A DNA stretch of 64,000 nucleotides from Cerasibacillus quisquiliarum (GTDB taxonomy: Bacteria > Bacillota > Bacilli > Bacillales > Amphibacillaceae): NCBI RefSeq assembly GCF_014202495.1, contig NZ_JACHHA010000001.1, positions 124,001 through 188,000 of the forward strand, written 5' to 3'. Under the pieces are notes generated by a model. That model saw only the letters and a list, made by a program, of their open reading frames with translations. It was not told the DNA's origin and made no database searches. Below are positions 7,759-17,852 of the stretch, in pieces (positions within the stretch are counted from its first letter, which is position 1; each line of letters begins with the position of its first letter). The translations under genes were made by a program, and so were the position numbers.

Positions 7759-9591
7759 TTGTCCTATCAAAAACGGCTGACATTACTCATCTTACTCGAC
7801 TCGATTATCGTCACATGTGCGATATTCGCAGCCGTATGGATCGTCTATCCGAATGCTGAGGGAACACTTGATACGAAAGTGCTCGCTATTAGTTCACTCG
7901 CCTTACTCGTATTCCACCATCTATTTGCTTTTGTTTATAAGTTATATAACAAAGTATGGGCATATGCGAGTGTAGGAGAATTGCTAGCGATCGTAAAGTC
8001 AGTGACATTCGCCATTTTAGCTACCGGTGTTGTGCAATACCTCGTCAATGGTTTTAGCATCTACCGCCGGACACTTCTCGTTACTTGGCTCCTACATATT
8101 ATTTTAATTGGTGGTTCGCGTTTTGTCTGGCGTGTCTTTCGCGACCAATATCTCGTAAAAGATACGAATAAAAAACGTACACTTATCGTCGGTGCCGGTG
8201 CAGCTGGCTCCATGATTGCAAGACAGCTCCATAATGGGAATAACGATAGCGAACTTAAACCGATCGCATTTGTCGATGATGATTTAGCGAAGCATAAGAT
8301 GGAAATATACGGTGTTCCTGTCATCGGTCGGATTAAAGACATCCCCGACATCGTCAACAATCATAACATCGAGCATGTGATCATTGCTATTCCATCATTA
8401 AAACGAAGCGAATTAAAGCATATCGTCGATTTATGTAATGAAACAAAAGCAATCGTCAAAATGATACCGAAAATAGAAGACTTAATGACGGGGAAAGTGT
8501 CCGTCAGTAACTTGAAAAACGTCGAAGTTGAGGACTTACTCGGGCGTGACCCTGTCGTTCTTGATATTCATGCGATTAAAGAATATGTGACAGATAGCAC
8601 GGTCATGGTAACCGGAGCAGGCGGCTCTATCGGTTCAGAACTATGCCGTCAACTGATGACATTCAAGCCGGGACGAATCATTCTCGTTGGCCACGGAGAA
8701 TACAGCATTTATAACATCGATATGGAATTACGTCGTACATACGGCCAATCAGAGACTGAAATTATCCCAATCATCGGTGACGTCCAAGACCGAGAGCGTA
8801 TGTTTCAAATTGTACAAGCATATGAACCAGCGATCATTTACCATGCGGCAGCCCATAAACATGTGCCATTAATGGAATACAATCCACATGAAGCGGTCAA
8901 GAACAATGTGATCGGCACGAAAAACGTCGCCGAAGCAGCCGATTATTACGGGGTCAAACGGTTTGTTCTCGTTTCCACTGATAAAGCAGTGAACCCGACA
9001 AACGTGATGGGTGCGACAAAGCGGATCGCTGAAATGGTCATTCAAGATATGGCAACACGGAGTAAAACAACATTCGTTGCCGTCCGTTTCGGAAATGTCC
9101 TCGGTAGCCGTGGCAGTGTGATCCCTTTATTTAAGAAGCAAATCGCTGATGGCGGACCTGTTACGGTCACCCATCCTGATATGACACGCTATTTCATGAC
9201 GATTCCCGAAGCATCACGACTCGTCATCCAAGCCGGAACACTCGCAAAAGGTGGCGAAATCTTCGTCCTTGATATGGGCGAACCAGTAAAAATCGTCGAT
9301 CTCGCGAAAAACTTAATCCGTCTCTCAGGCTACACCGAAGACGAAATCCCAATCGAATTCTCTGGCATCCGCCCAGGTGAGAAGATGTACGAAGAACTTC
9401 TCGGCGAAGATGAAATCCATCCAGGAGAAGTCTATGAAAAAATCTATGTAGGACGGACGAAAGAAGTCGATGCCGATGCGATTCATAGATTGATAGAAGG
9501 ATTTGAACGGTGTGAAGTTGGGGAATTGAAGGATGAGTTGATGCGGGTTGTGTTTATGGAGAAAGAATTGGTTACGGCGAAAGGGTCATAA
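7759..9591 (+). CDS. UDP-GlcNAc 4,6-dehydratase, membrane type (CapD/EpsC/PglF)
   Basis: 610 residues, TTG start behind AAGGGAGA. The N-terminal 120 residues hold four membrane helices. A first Rossmann-like domain follows (GAGAAGSMIA, about 145), then the SDR catalytic domain (TGAGGSIGSEL, about 280) with HAAAHKHVPLME, STDKAVNPTNVMGATKR and the Met-x-x-x-Lys active pair typical of PglF/CapD instead of Tyr-x-x-x-Lys. Product: UDP-4-keto-6-deoxy sugar. With the aminotransferase (10595), acetyltransferase (12383) and sugar transferase (11712) it completes the N,N'-diacetylbacillosamine route, as EpsC-N-M-L does in B. subtilis. Codon usage is visibly more GC-rich than in genes from 10.6 kb onward. 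Confidence 0.93.
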   Translation: MSYQKRLTLLILLDSIIVTCAIFAAVWIVYPNAEGTLDTKVLAISSLALLVFHHLFAFVYKLYNKVWAYASVGELLAIVKSVTFAILATGVVQYLVNGFSIYRRTLLVTWLLHIILIGGSRFVWRVFRDQYLVKDTNKKRTLIVGAGAAGSMIARQLHNGNNDSELKPIAFVDDDLAKHKMEIYGVPVIGRIKDIPDIVNNHNIEHVIIAIPSLKRSELKHIVDLCNETKAIVKMIPKIEDLMTGKVSVSNLKNVEVEDLLGRDPVVLDIHAIKEYVTDSTVMVTGAGGSIGSELCRQLMTFKPGRIILVGHGEYSIYNIDMELRRTYGQSETEIIPIIGDVQDRERMFQIVQAYEPAIIYHAAAHKHVPLMEYNPHEAVKNNVIGTKNVAEAADYYGVKRFVLVSTDKAVNPTNVMGATKRIAEMVIQDMATRSKTTFVAVRFGNVLGSRGSVIPLFKKQIADGGPVTVTHPDMTRYFMTIPEASRLVIQAGTLAKGGEIFVLDMGEPVKIVDLAKNLIRLSGYTEDEIPIEFSGIRPGEKMYEELLGEDEIHPGEVYEKIYVGRTKEVDADAIHRLIEGFERCEVGELKDELMRVVFMEKELVTAKGS

Positions 9592-9666
9592 TGTTATATT
9601 CCAATATTAATATCTCAAATATCAATATCGATATAAATTTCATCATCAAACATGGGGGCTATCTCA

Positions 9667-10554
9667 TTGAATAAAACAATTAAGAAAGCGATTATTCCAG
9701 CAGCAGGGTTAGGAACTCGATTCTTACCGGCTACGAAAGCAATGCCAAAAGAGATGTTACCGATTGTCGATAAACCAACGATTCAATATATTATTGAAGA
9801 AGCGATTGAATCAGGAATTGAAGATATTATCATCGTAACAGGAAAAGGTAAACGTGCGATTGAGGACCACTTTGACCATAACTTTGAGCTTGAAGATAAT
9901 CTTGCAAAAAAAGAAAAGTGGGATTTACTAGAAAAAGTAAAAGAAACAACAAATGTTGATATCCATTATATTCGTCAAAAAGAACCAAAAGGATTAGGAC
10001 ATGCCGTTTGGTGTGCACGTAAATTTATCGGTAACGAACCATTCGCTGTACTACTAGGTGATGATATCGTTCAAGCAGAAACACCAGGATTAAAACAATT
10101 AATCGAACAATTTGAAGAAACACAGTGTTCTGTTGTCGGTGTGCAAAAAGTAGCAGAAAATGAAACACATCGCTATGGCATTATTGATCCGTCATCGATA
10201 GAAGGTAGACGTTATCAAGTTAATAAATTTGTAGAAAAACCAGCACCAGGTACAGCACCGTCTAACCTAGCGATTATGGGACGTTATGTATTAACACCGG
10301 AAATATTTGAGTTTCTAGATCGTCAAGAGATCGGAGCTGGTGGTGAGATTCAGTTAACAGACGCAATTCAGCATATCAATGAAACACAAATAGTCTATGC
10401 ATATGACTTTGAAGGAAAACGTTACGATGTTGGTGAAAAGATGGGTTTTATCAAAACAACTATTGACTTTGCATTACAAAATGATGAGATTAAAGATGAG
10501 ATTTTTGAGTATCTCGTACAGATTGTAAATGAAGCTAAAACTACCGTAAAATAA
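9667..10554 (+). CDS. galU: UTP-glucose-1-phosphate uridylyltransferase
   Basis: 295 residues from the TTG at 9667, where GalU proteins normally begin ([13 protein letters not shown]); an ATG at 9652 is five codons upstream and overlaps the ribosome binding site. Signature nucleotide-binding loop [20 protein letters not shown], then the family-specific GEKMGF motif near the C-terminus. Makes UDP-glucose from UTP and glucose-1-phosphate. With phosphoglucomutase (22520) and UDP-glucose dehydrogenase (21276) it supplies UDP-glucose and UDP-glucuronate for the polymer. It forms the left border of the AT-rich variable cassette. Confidence 0.95.
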   Translation: MNKTIKKAIIPAAGLGTRFLPATKAMPKEMLPIVDKPTIQYIIEEAIESGIEDIIIVTGKGKRAIEDHFDHNFELEDNLAKKEKWDLLEKVKETTNVDIHYIRQKEPKGLGHAVWCARKFIGNEPFAVLLGDDIVQAETPGLKQLIEQFEETQCSVVGVQKVAENETHRYGIIDPSSIEGRRYQVNKFVEKPAPGTAPSNLAIMGRYVLTPEIFEFLDRQEIGAGGEIQLTDAIQHINETQIVYAYDFEGKRYDVGEKMGFIKTTIDFALQNDEIKDEIFEYLVQIVNEAKTTVK

Positions 10555-10594
10555 ATTGTTGTTCAGAACAAATTAGCGGAAGGAAGTTATATTT

Positions 10595-11704
10595 ATGACT
10601 GACAGAATATATTTATCTTCACCTCATATGAGTGATGAAGGGTATGAAATGCAATATGTAAAAGAAGCATTTGATACAAACTGGATTGCACCATTAGGTA
10701 AAAACGTTAATGAATTTGAAAACGAGTTAGCGAATAAAGTTGGTTCTAAGGCAGCTGCAGCACTTTCATCAGGGACCGCTGCAATTCATCTAGCTCTAAA
10801 AGCTGCAGGTGTTGAAAAGGGAGATATTGTATTCTGTCAGAGCTTAACATTCTCTGCTTCAGCTAATCCCATTATTTATCAAAATGCTACACCTGTCTTT
10901 ATTGATAGTGATATTAATACATGGAATATGTGTCCAAAAGCTTTAGAAGAAGCATTTGAGAAATACCCTAATGTAAAAGCCGTCATAGTTGTTCATCTTT
11001 ATGGTCTTACTGCTGACATGGACAAAATAGTAGAATTATGCAAAAAACACAATGTCGTATTAATTGAAGATGCAGCTGAATCGTTGGGTGCTTACTATAA
11101 GGGAAAACACACTGGAACGATTGGCGATTACGGTGTTTTTTCTTTTAATGGAAATAAAATTATCACGACATCTGGTGGTGGTATGCTTGTCTCAGATAAT
11201 AAAGAAAGAATTGAAAAAGTAAAATTTTGGGCTACACAATCACGTGATTACGCAAGACATTATCAACATAGTGAATTGGGTTACAATTACCGTTTGAGTA
11301 ATGTTCTGGCTGGTATTGGTAGAGGCCAATTAAAAGTATTAGAAGATAGAGTAGAGAAGAAAAAATATATCTTTGAATTTTATAAGGAACACCTCGGAGA
11401 TATTGATTCTATTAAATTTATGCCAGTAAATCATTGGGTAGACCCGAACTACTGGCTTTCATGCATAACAGTTAATGGAAAAGTAAAACCAATCCATATA
11501 ATAGAAGCTTTAGAAAAAGAAAATATCGAATCTCGCCCGTTATGGAAGCCAATGCATTTACAACCATATTTCGAAAAATATGATTATGTTGGTGGTAATA
11601 CAGCTGAAACTTTATTTGAAACTGGTGTTTGCTTGCCTTCAGATACGAAGATGACCGATAAAGAGCTAAAAAGAGTAGTTAAAGCTATAAGAAAACTATG
11701 GTGA
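10595..11704 (+). CDS. UDP-4-keto-sugar aminotransferase (DegT/DnrJ/EryC1; EpsN/PglE type)
   Basis: 369 residues, ATG with GGAAGG upstream. PLP-dependent sugar aminotransferase: SSGTAAIHLALKAAGV near residue 60, EDAAESLGAYYKGKHTG around 165, and the Schiff-base lysine in FSFNGNKIITTSGGG about residue 198. The C-terminal ESRPLWKPMHLQPYF is typical of PglE/EpsN/LegC-type enzymes. It should convert UDP-4-keto-6-deoxy-GlcNAc to the 4-amino sugar using glutamate. The gap to the next gene is 7 bases, so it is in an operon with the sugar transferase and acetyltransferase of the same pathway. Confidence 0.93.
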   Translation: MTDRIYLSSPHMSDEGYEMQYVKEAFDTNWIAPLGKNVNEFENELANKVGSKAAAALSSGTAAIHLALKAAGVEKGDIVFCQSLTFSASANPIIYQNATPVFIDSDINTWNMCPKALEEAFEKYPNVKAVIVVHLYGLTADMDKIVELCKKHNVVLIEDAAESLGAYYKGKHTGTIGDYGVFSFNGNKIITTSGGGMLVSDNKERIEKVKFWATQSRDYARHYQHSELGYNYRLSNVLAGIGRGQLKVLEDRVEKKKYIFEFYKEHLGDIDSIKFMPVNHWVDPNYWLSCITVNGKVKPIHIIEALEKENIESRPLWKPMHLQPYFEKYDYVGGNTAETLFETGVCLPSDTKMTDKELKRVVKAIRKLW

Positions 11705-11711
11705 TATTGAC

Positions 11712-12344
11712 ATGAGAAAAAATAACTTTTATAAAAAATACATAAAACGAGTTTTTGATATTGTTTTTTCTTTATTCGCTCTTATTTTATTAAGCCCTGT
11801 ACTACTTATTTTAGCAGTATTGATTAAATTAAATTTAGGTAGCCCAATTCTTTTCAAACAGCAGAGACCTGGTTTATATGGTAAAGTATTTACTATTTAT
11901 AAATTCCGGACAATGACTGATGAAAAAGATGAAACCGGTGAACTACTAGATGATCATCTCAGACTGACAAAGTTTGGTAGATTTTTACGTTCTACATCTA
12001 TGGATGAATTGCCGGAATTACTAAATATTTTAAAAGGGGATATGTCCTTTATTGGACCACGACCACTACTTGTTGAATACCTACCTCTATATAATAATGA
12101 ACAGATGAGACGTCATGAAGTTCGCCCAGGCTTATCTGGTTTAGCTCAGGTGAATGGTAGAAATGAACTGAGTTGGGAAGAGAAGTTTTATCATGATATA
12201 TATTATGTAGATAATGTAAGTTTATATTTGGATTTAAAAATATTTTTCTTAACTTTAAGAAAAGTAATTATGCGAGAAGGTATTAGTTTTTCTAATGAAA
12301 AAAAAGATAATAAATTTAAAGGGGATAAAGAAAAAATTATATAA
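11712..12344 (+). CDS. Initiating phosphoglycosyl transferase (EpsL/PglC family)
   Basis: 210 residues. One N-terminal re-entrant membrane segment (VFDIVFSLFALILLSPVLLI) with the preceding KRVFD. Then the catalytic core KQQRPGLYGKVFTIYKFRTM, the Asp-Glu dyad in SMDELPELLN, and FIGPRPLL. This monotopic family transfers a phospho-sugar from a UDP-sugar to undecaprenyl phosphate and starts repeat-unit assembly. With the neighbouring bacillosamine enzymes the donor is likely UDP-diNAc-bacillosamine (inference). The gene ends with a short lysine-rich tail, 38 bases before the acetyltransferase ATG. Confidence 0.94.
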   Translation: MRKNNFYKKYIKRVFDIVFSLFALILLSPVLLILAVLIKLNLGSPILFKQQRPGLYGKVFTIYKFRTMTDEKDETGELLDDHLRLTKFGRFLRSTSMDELPELLNILKGDMSFIGPRPLLVEYLPLYNNEQMRRHEVRPGLSGLAQVNGRNELSWEEKFYHDIYYVDNVSLYLDLKIFFLTLRKVIMREGISFSNEKKDNKFKGDKEKII

Positions 12345-12382
12345 AATAGGATAATACTTGATTGAAAAATGAGGAATGCGGG

Positions 12383-13033
12383 ATGAAACAGTTGTTTATT
12401 GTAGGTAGTGGGGGCTTTAGTAAACAAGTCATTGAAATCGTTGAAAAAAATAATGAACAAAAACAGATATATAATCTAGTAGGATTGGTTGATGATGATA
12501 AAGAAAAACAAAAAAGTGAGGTCCTAGGCTATAAGATACTAGGAACAACTGATTTTTTGCATGAATACTCCAAAGTAAATAAAGTTTATGGTGTAATTGC
12601 CATTTCTAACACAAAGATTCGTAAACAACTTGCATCTAAATTAAATAACGTTGAGTGGATAAACTTAATTCATCCTGATGCCATACTGACTAAATATATG
12701 AAGTTAGGTAAAGGTAATGTTATATCTGGTGGTGTAGTAATTAATCCTGATTGTAAATTAGGTAATCACTGCCATCTGAACATTGGAACCACTTTAGGGC
12801 ATGATGTAAAGCTATCTGATTATGTTACCGTTATGCCAGGTAGCAGGATTTCGGGCAATGTACATTTAAAAAGAAACACTTTAGTTGGGACGGGTTCAAC
12901 CATCATTCAAAATATTACTATCAACGAAAATACAATGCTTGGAGCAGGAACTGTAATTATTAAAGATACTGAAAGAAATGGTTTATATGTAGGTGTACCT
13001 GGTCAAAAGATTAAGGACTTAGAATCGAATTAA
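12383..13033 (+). CDS. Sugar O/N-acetyltransferase (PglD/EpsM, left-handed beta helix)
   Basis: 216 residues from the ATG at 12383 (GAGGAATGCGGG before it). N-terminal Rossmann-like half (FIVGSGGFSKQVIEIV, VGLVDDD). The C-terminal half is built of hexapeptide repeats (GNVISGGVVINPDCKLGNHC and following), with the catalytic His in GTTLGHDVKLSDY. Matches PglD/NeuD family enzymes that acetylate the 4-amino group of the UDP-amino sugar using acetyl-CoA. It works right after the aminotransferase at 10595. Confidence 0.92.
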   Translation: MKQLFIVGSGGFSKQVIEIVEKNNEQKQIYNLVGLVDDDKEKQKSEVLGYKILGTTDFLHEYSKVNKVYGVIAISNTKIRKQLASKLNNVEWINLIHPDAILTKYMKLGKGNVISGGVVINPDCKLGNHCHLNIGTTLGHDVKLSDYVTVMPGSRISGNVHLKRNTLVGTGSTIIQNITINENTMLGAGTVIIKDTERNGLYVGVPGQKIKDLESN

Positions 13034-13064
13034 TTTTTAAAAGGTAAATATAAAGGTGATTATT

Positions 13065-14378
13065 ATGTTGAACACAATAAGGAATAAAGCATTTTGGACT
13101 TTAGATTCAATAAAAAATGAATTTGTAAGAAAAGCTTTTTACGAGATAGATAAGTATTATAATATGGATAGTAATTCATCTGAAATGCATAATTATCATG
13201 AAAAGACCTTAAATAAATTAATTTCTCATGCAGTCAAAACCACAAAGTTTTATAGTGGTTATAAAAATGCCCATGAATTATATGATCTTCCAGTTGTAGA
13301 TAAAAATGTTATCCGATCGAAACAGGATAGTTTTTTATCAAGTATGTTTTCAAAAAAAAACTTAATTCAAATGTCTACAAGTGGCTCAACTGGAACACCA
13401 TTTACATCTTTTCAAAATAAAGAAAAGAAAAAACGCGTTAATGCTGAAACTATTTTCTTTAACGGTAAAGCGGGTTACAAAGTTGGAAACAACTTTATTT
13501 ATTTAAGGTCATTGAACATAAAAAATAAAAAGTCAAAGTTAAAGCAGTGGATTCAAAATGAAAAATTGATAGATGTTAATAATTTAGATGATCAGGAAAT
13601 ACAAAGCTTATTATCCCAAATAAAGGATTACTCAAAAAAAGAAAGCGCAACAATGTTATCTTATGCTTCAACATACGATGCATTAGCAGATTATTTTCAG
13701 AGAAAAGGAATTGAGTCAATTAAAGATTGTAAGATTCATGGCATAATAAGTACATCAGAAATACTATACAATTCAACAAGAAAGCAAATGATGAAAGTTT
13801 TTGGCTGCGATTGTTTATCTAGATATGCGAATATGGAGAATGGTATTTTAGGTCAGGATACAGTGTTGTTTCCAAACTCATTTATTCTCAATGAGGCGAA
13901 TTATTACATTGAAATATTAGAATTTGACTCTAATGAACCTGTAAAGGACGGAGAATTAGGTAGAATCGTTGTTACTGATTTGTACAATTATGCCATGCCA
14001 ATGATTCGTTATGATACAGGAGATGTAGGTACGTTTAAATTAATGAATATTAATGGTAATAATAAAAAAGTGATCTCTAATTTTAATGGGAGAAAAATAG
14101 ATATGATATTTGATGTTAATGGAAACCATATATCTCCACATAAAATATCAGTAGCATTTTGGGATATACCAGGATTGAAACAGTTTCAGTTTATTCAAGA
14201 AAATGCGGGAAAATACAGAGTACTATTAATTGTCGATAATTACTTTGGTGATACAGATTTAAAAAATAAATTACATCGAATTCTTGGTAAAGAAGCTATT
14301 ATTAATTTTAATAAAGTACAAGAAATTCCTACCCTTAATTCCGGAAAAAGGAAATATATAATAAATAAAACTTTATAG
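13065..14378 (+). CDS. Adenylate-forming ligase, PaaK/CapK family
   Basis: 437 residues from the ATG at 13065 (AAAGGTGA, 6-base spacer). ANL-superfamily features: P-loop STSGSTGTPF about residue 100, RYANMENG around 260, and YDTGDVG around 315. CapK-like proteins occur in many capsule clusters and are thought to activate a carboxylate as acyl-AMP. Directly followed by an ATP-grasp gene and later by an opine-dehydrogenase family gene, so activation of an amino acid or opine for attachment to the polysaccharide is plausible (inference). No carrier protein is seen nearby. Confidence 0.85.
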   Translation: MLNTIRNKAFWTLDSIKNEFVRKAFYEIDKYYNMDSNSSEMHNYHEKTLNKLISHAVKTTKFYSGYKNAHELYDLPVVDKNVIRSKQDSFLSSMFSKKNLIQMSTSGSTGTPFTSFQNKEKKKRVNAETIFFNGKAGYKVGNNFIYLRSLNIKNKKSKLKQWIQNEKLIDVNNLDDQEIQSLLSQIKDYSKKESATMLSYASTYDALADYFQRKGIESIKDCKIHGIISTSEILYNSTRKQMMKVFGCDCLSRYANMENGILGQDTVLFPNSFILNEANYYIEILEFDSNEPVKDGELGRIVVTDLYNYAMPMIRYDTGDVGTFKLMNINGNNKKVISNFNGRKIDMIFDVNGNHISPHKISVAFWDIPGLKQFQFIQENAGKYRVLLIVDNYFGDTDLKNKLHRILGKEAIINFNKVQEIPTLNSGKRKYIINKTL

Positions 14379-14394
14379 AATTGAGGATTTAATT

Positions 14395-15390
14395 ATGTCT
14401 ACAAAGAAATATATAGTTGAGAGAATTCATAAAATCAACAGAATGATGAACGGTTTTATTGAACAAGACTTAAATATATTTCAAAAAGTAAGGATTTTAT
14501 GTGATCTTGGCTTATCTATCTTAATTTATGGTTCAGGTATAAATGATTATTTTCAATATCAATTTTATAAACGGAAGCATATTGATCGAAAGACATTCAT
14601 AGTTCACCGTAAAAGAATGCGAATAGTAAAAACGTTTAACGATGTTAATGATCGAAAAATATTTGATTCAAAACCGGAATTTAATAAAAAATATTCATCA
14701 TATATTCAACGTGATTGGTTAGATATATAAAACTCTACTTTTGAGGAATTTGAAAATTTTGTATCTAAACACAATAAGTTCATTGTTAAACCTGTGGCCG
14801 GAAGTCATGGAAAGGGTATACGAATAATTGATGTTGATGGCACGAAAGAGAACATCACTAATTTGTATAAAGACCTACAACGCGATAATCCAATTATTGA
14901 AGAGTTAATTGTACAACATAACGAATTGTCCGAATTTAATCCCACCTCAGTAAACACTCTAAGGGTAGTTACTTTATTGTGTAATGACGGAAAAGCTAGA
15001 GTAATGACAGCTAATTTAAGAGTAGGTAATGGTGAGAAATATGCGGATAATTTCCATCATAATGGAATAGCTGCATTATTGGATGTAAACAGCGGAATTG
15101 TGGTAACTTCTGGAATTGATATGAATTTTAATAGATATTATGTCCATCCTGTAACTGGAAAGCAAATCATTGGATTCAAGATACCTTATTGGGAAAAGGT
15201 AATACAGACATGTAAAGAAGCAGCACATGTTACACCCTCAGTTGGGTATGTTGGATGGGATGTTGCTATTGGAAAAGATGGACAAATTATGATTATAGAA
15301 GGTAATGCTGCAGCCGATCCAGATATCTCACAAATGCCTGATCAGATAGGCAAATGGCCTTTGTATGAAAAATATATTAAAAAGATATAA
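14395..15390 (+). pseudogene. Sugar-transfer-associated ATP-grasp protein, interrupted by in-frame TAA
   Basis: One reading frame of about 331 codons is broken by a single TAA at 14728-14730; the same frame continues without a shift and without a new ribosome binding site. The 5' part (111 residues) has the usual N-terminus ending RDWLDI, and the 3' part starts with FEEFENFV and KFIVKPVAGSHGKGI. That is the ATP-grasp nucleotide loop, followed by GYVGWDVAIGKDG and IEGNAAADPD metal-binding residues. Only one base change (e.g. AAA to TAA) separates it from an intact gene. It may be a recent nonsense mutation, a sequencing error, or read through. In the family it belongs to surface-polysaccharide clusters. 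Confidence 0.85.
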
Positions 15391-15513
15391 TAAAATAGTA
15401 AACTTTTTGCCTTATATTTGAAACATTTAAATAATATCTTTATTAAGTTTTATTAATAGTGTGTGTTAAATTAATAAAGTATAAGTAGTTGTAAATTATA
15501 CAGGGGTGTGTAC

Positions 15514-16581
15514 ATGGATAAGATAAGCATAATTGTACCGGTTTATAATTCGGAACGTTATTTAGCAGAATGTCTAGATAGTTTAATCAACCAAACCTAT
15601 AAAAATATTGAAATAATACTAATTAATGATGGTTCAACAGACGGTTCTAAATATATTTTGGATGAATATGAAAGGAAAGATAGTAGAATTAAAGTTAAAC
15701 ATTTAGAAAATGGCGGTGTTTCAAGAGCAAGAAATGTAGGGTTAGAAATGGTTACAGGTGAGTGGATTACTTTTGTTGATAGTGATGATTGGGTAGAGCC
15801 AGATATGTTGTCTTTCTCTATGAAAAAAGCTATTGATACTAAATCTGATATAATAATTTGGTCATATTTTAAAAACTATTTTAATAAACAAATCCCACTT
15901 TCTCTTGTTCCGGGAGGAGATCAAATTTTTATAGATGAGAAGGATTTACTCTGTTTAAAATCTATATATCAAATGATGGGAGAAAGTAGAGTTAAAGAAA
16001 GTGTTTCGGCTGGTACAGTATGGTGTAAATTATACAAAAGAAATATAATTGAAGATAATAATCTTCGTTTTAAGGTTGGATTAACGCGTGCTCAAGATAG
16101 TGTTTTTTCTATACATGCCTTCATGATCGCAGAAAAAATAGCTTATTTTGATAAGAATTTATATCATTATAGAATTAACAATTCATCTACTTGTTCAGGT
16201 ACTCGATTTATACCAGATAGTGAAAAACCATTCAATCAGTTATTATCAGAATTTGATTCATTCATCAAAAAATATAATTTGGGGTCAGAATACTACACAG
16301 CATTGAACGGCCGAACAATTCAAGTTTTAATGTGGCATTTAAAACATAATTTTTTTCATAAACAAAATTCTAAGAGTATTTTGACTCGAAGAGCAAAAAT
16401 TATAAATCTGTTGAATAAGGAACCATATAAAACAGCAATATCAAACGTTGATACAGATTTATTACCAAAAAAAGAAAAACTTATGGTAATGCTTTTTAAA
16501 TATAAGCTTATATTAACATTTTATTTCATTAATAATTTACACAGTAAAGTTGAAAAGCGAAGTAATAGAAGATATAAATAA
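15514..16581 (+). CDS. Glycosyltransferase family 2 (EpsJ-like)
   Basis: 355 residues from the ATG at 15514 (AGGGGTG upstream). GT-A fold at the N-terminus: ISIIVPVYNSERYLAECLDS, LINDGSTDGS, NGGVSRARN and the metal-binding DSDD (VDSDDW about residue 90). The C-terminal 120 residues are basic and helical and probably lie at the membrane. Adds a sugar to the lipid-linked repeat unit; donor and acceptor cannot be read from sequence. It is the only clear Leloir glycosyltransferase in the locus, so the repeat unit may be short, or the ATP-grasp/TupA-like gene may carry another transfer step. Separated by 120 bp from the previous gene. Confidence 0.9.
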   Translation: MDKISIIVPVYNSERYLAECLDSLINQTYKNIEIILINDGSTDGSKYILDEYERKDSRIKVKHLENGGVSRARNVGLEMVTGEWITFVDSDDWVEPDMLSFSMKKAIDTKSDIIIWSYFKNYFNKQIPLSLVPGGDQIFIDEKDLLCLKSIYQMMGESRVKESVSAGTVWCKLYKRNIIEDNNLRFKVGLTRAQDSVFSIHAFMIAEKIAYFDKNLYHYRINNSSTCSGTRFIPDSEKPFNQLLSEFDSFIKKYNLGSEYYTALNGRTIQVLMWHLKHNFFHKQNSKSILTRRAKIINLLNKEPYKTAISNVDTDLLPKKEKLMVMLFKYKLILTFYFINNLHSKVEKRSNRRYK

Positions 16582-16643
16582 AACTCTTTAAAGAGTAGAT
16601 TTTAATATGTGTTTATCTACCCTGTAAGAAATGAGGTAAACAT

Positions 16644-17831
16644 TTGAAGAATATAGAAGTTAATATCAAAATGATTATTGTTACAATAATACTTTTTTCC
16701 TTTTTAGAGCCTGATTATGTTAAAGCTAATTCCGTACTTCATATAATATTTTACATTATTAGAATCATAGGAATACTCTTATCTATAATAGTTGTGATAA
16801 AGAAACAAAGAATCCTATATGTTAGCTTATTAGTTACATTATATTATTTTGTATATGGATTCTCTACCATACTAAATGGTGGAGATTTAACTGGATTAAT
16901 TAGTGATGCAATACCAATTTGGGGATTTGTAGTATGGGTTGAAATCATATTAAGATATTCTCCACTTAAAGGACTATCCATTTTAAACTTTGTTTATTCG
17001 ACCTTGGTATATATAAATGTGTTATTTTTTTTAGTGTTTCCAAATGGATACACTAGTTACTATACAAGTGCTGGTATAGTTGTTCGCTACTTTTTAGGTG
17101 TTTATAATCAGTTTGCAACATATTTAATACCAGCAGTTGTAATTAGTGTAGTACACTCGATGGTAAACTATAATAAAATAACAATACAATCAAAACTGCT
17201 TATTGCCACAGTAAGTTTTACATTTATATATTTCTGGTCTGCTACATCAATTATTGGTATATTTCTAATAATAATTTATCTGTTATTTGTGCATAAAGGC
17301 TGGCTACGATATATGGTAAATAATAAAACAATAGCAGTTTCTACATTGATCTTATTCATTGTGGTTATTTATTTTAATAACCTAAATGCTTTTTCATTTA
17401 TTATTGAAGATTTACTTAAAAAGGATTTAACATTATCAACCAGAACACGGATTTGGGATATAGCGAAATTAATGATTAGTGAATCTCCTTATTTTGGATA
17501 TGGATATCTCGAAGGTGGTAAATACGTCTACATTACACAGTCTATCCAAAGAAGTGCCCACAACACAATTTTACAGATTTTATTACAGAGTGGTTTTTTT
17601 GGTCTATTAACATTTGTGTTACTAATTTTAGTCTTCTTTAAACGAGTTAAAAAATTCAAAACCAAAAGAATTACAAGGTTTATTTTATTTTCTCTATTTA
17701 CTTCTCTTACAATGATGTTGAGTGAAGTGTATCCATTAAATTTCATGTATTTGATTTTATTACTGGGGATTTTCACGCCAAACATAATTAAAGAAAAGGC
17801 TAAATTCGAGGGAAATACTAGAATATCCTAA
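16644..17831 (+). CDS. O-antigen/capsule polymerase (Wzy-like)
   Basis: 395 residues, TTG start behind GAGGTAAA. About ten membrane helices, with a large extracytoplasmic loop late in the protein containing STRTRIWDIAK, FGYGYLEGGK and AHNTILQILLQSGFFG. This matches the conserved Arg and His loop of the O-antigen ligase/polymerase superfamily. Polymerises lipid-linked repeats outside the membrane. Weak primary conservation is usual for Wzy, and identification rests on topology, this loop and its place next to the flippase. Confidence 0.85.
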   Translation: MKNIEVNIKMIIVTIILFSFLEPDYVKANSVLHIIFYIIRIIGILLSIIVVIKKQRILYVSLLVTLYYFVYGFSTILNGGDLTGLISDAIPIWGFVVWVEIILRYSPLKGLSILNFVYSTLVYINVLFFLVFPNGYTSYYTSAGIVVRYFLGVYNQFATYLIPAVVISVVHSMVNYNKITIQSKLLIATVSFTFIYFWSATSIIGIFLIIIYLLFVHKGWLRYMVNNKTIAVSTLILFIVVIYFNNLNAFSFIIEDLLKKDLTLSTRTRIWDIAKLMISESPYFGYGYLEGGKYVYITQSIQRSAHNTILQILLQSGFFGLLTFVLLILVFFKRVKKFKTKRITRFILFSLFTSLTMMLSEVYPLNFMYLILLLGIFTPNIIKEKAKFEGNTRIS

Positions 17832-17852
17832 TTGGAGTTTAAGGAGTAACAA

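Noticed and set aside
7668-7859. Short plus-strand frame before the dehydratase gene
   Set aside because: Overlaps the dehydratase start in another frame and the operator region; no family match.
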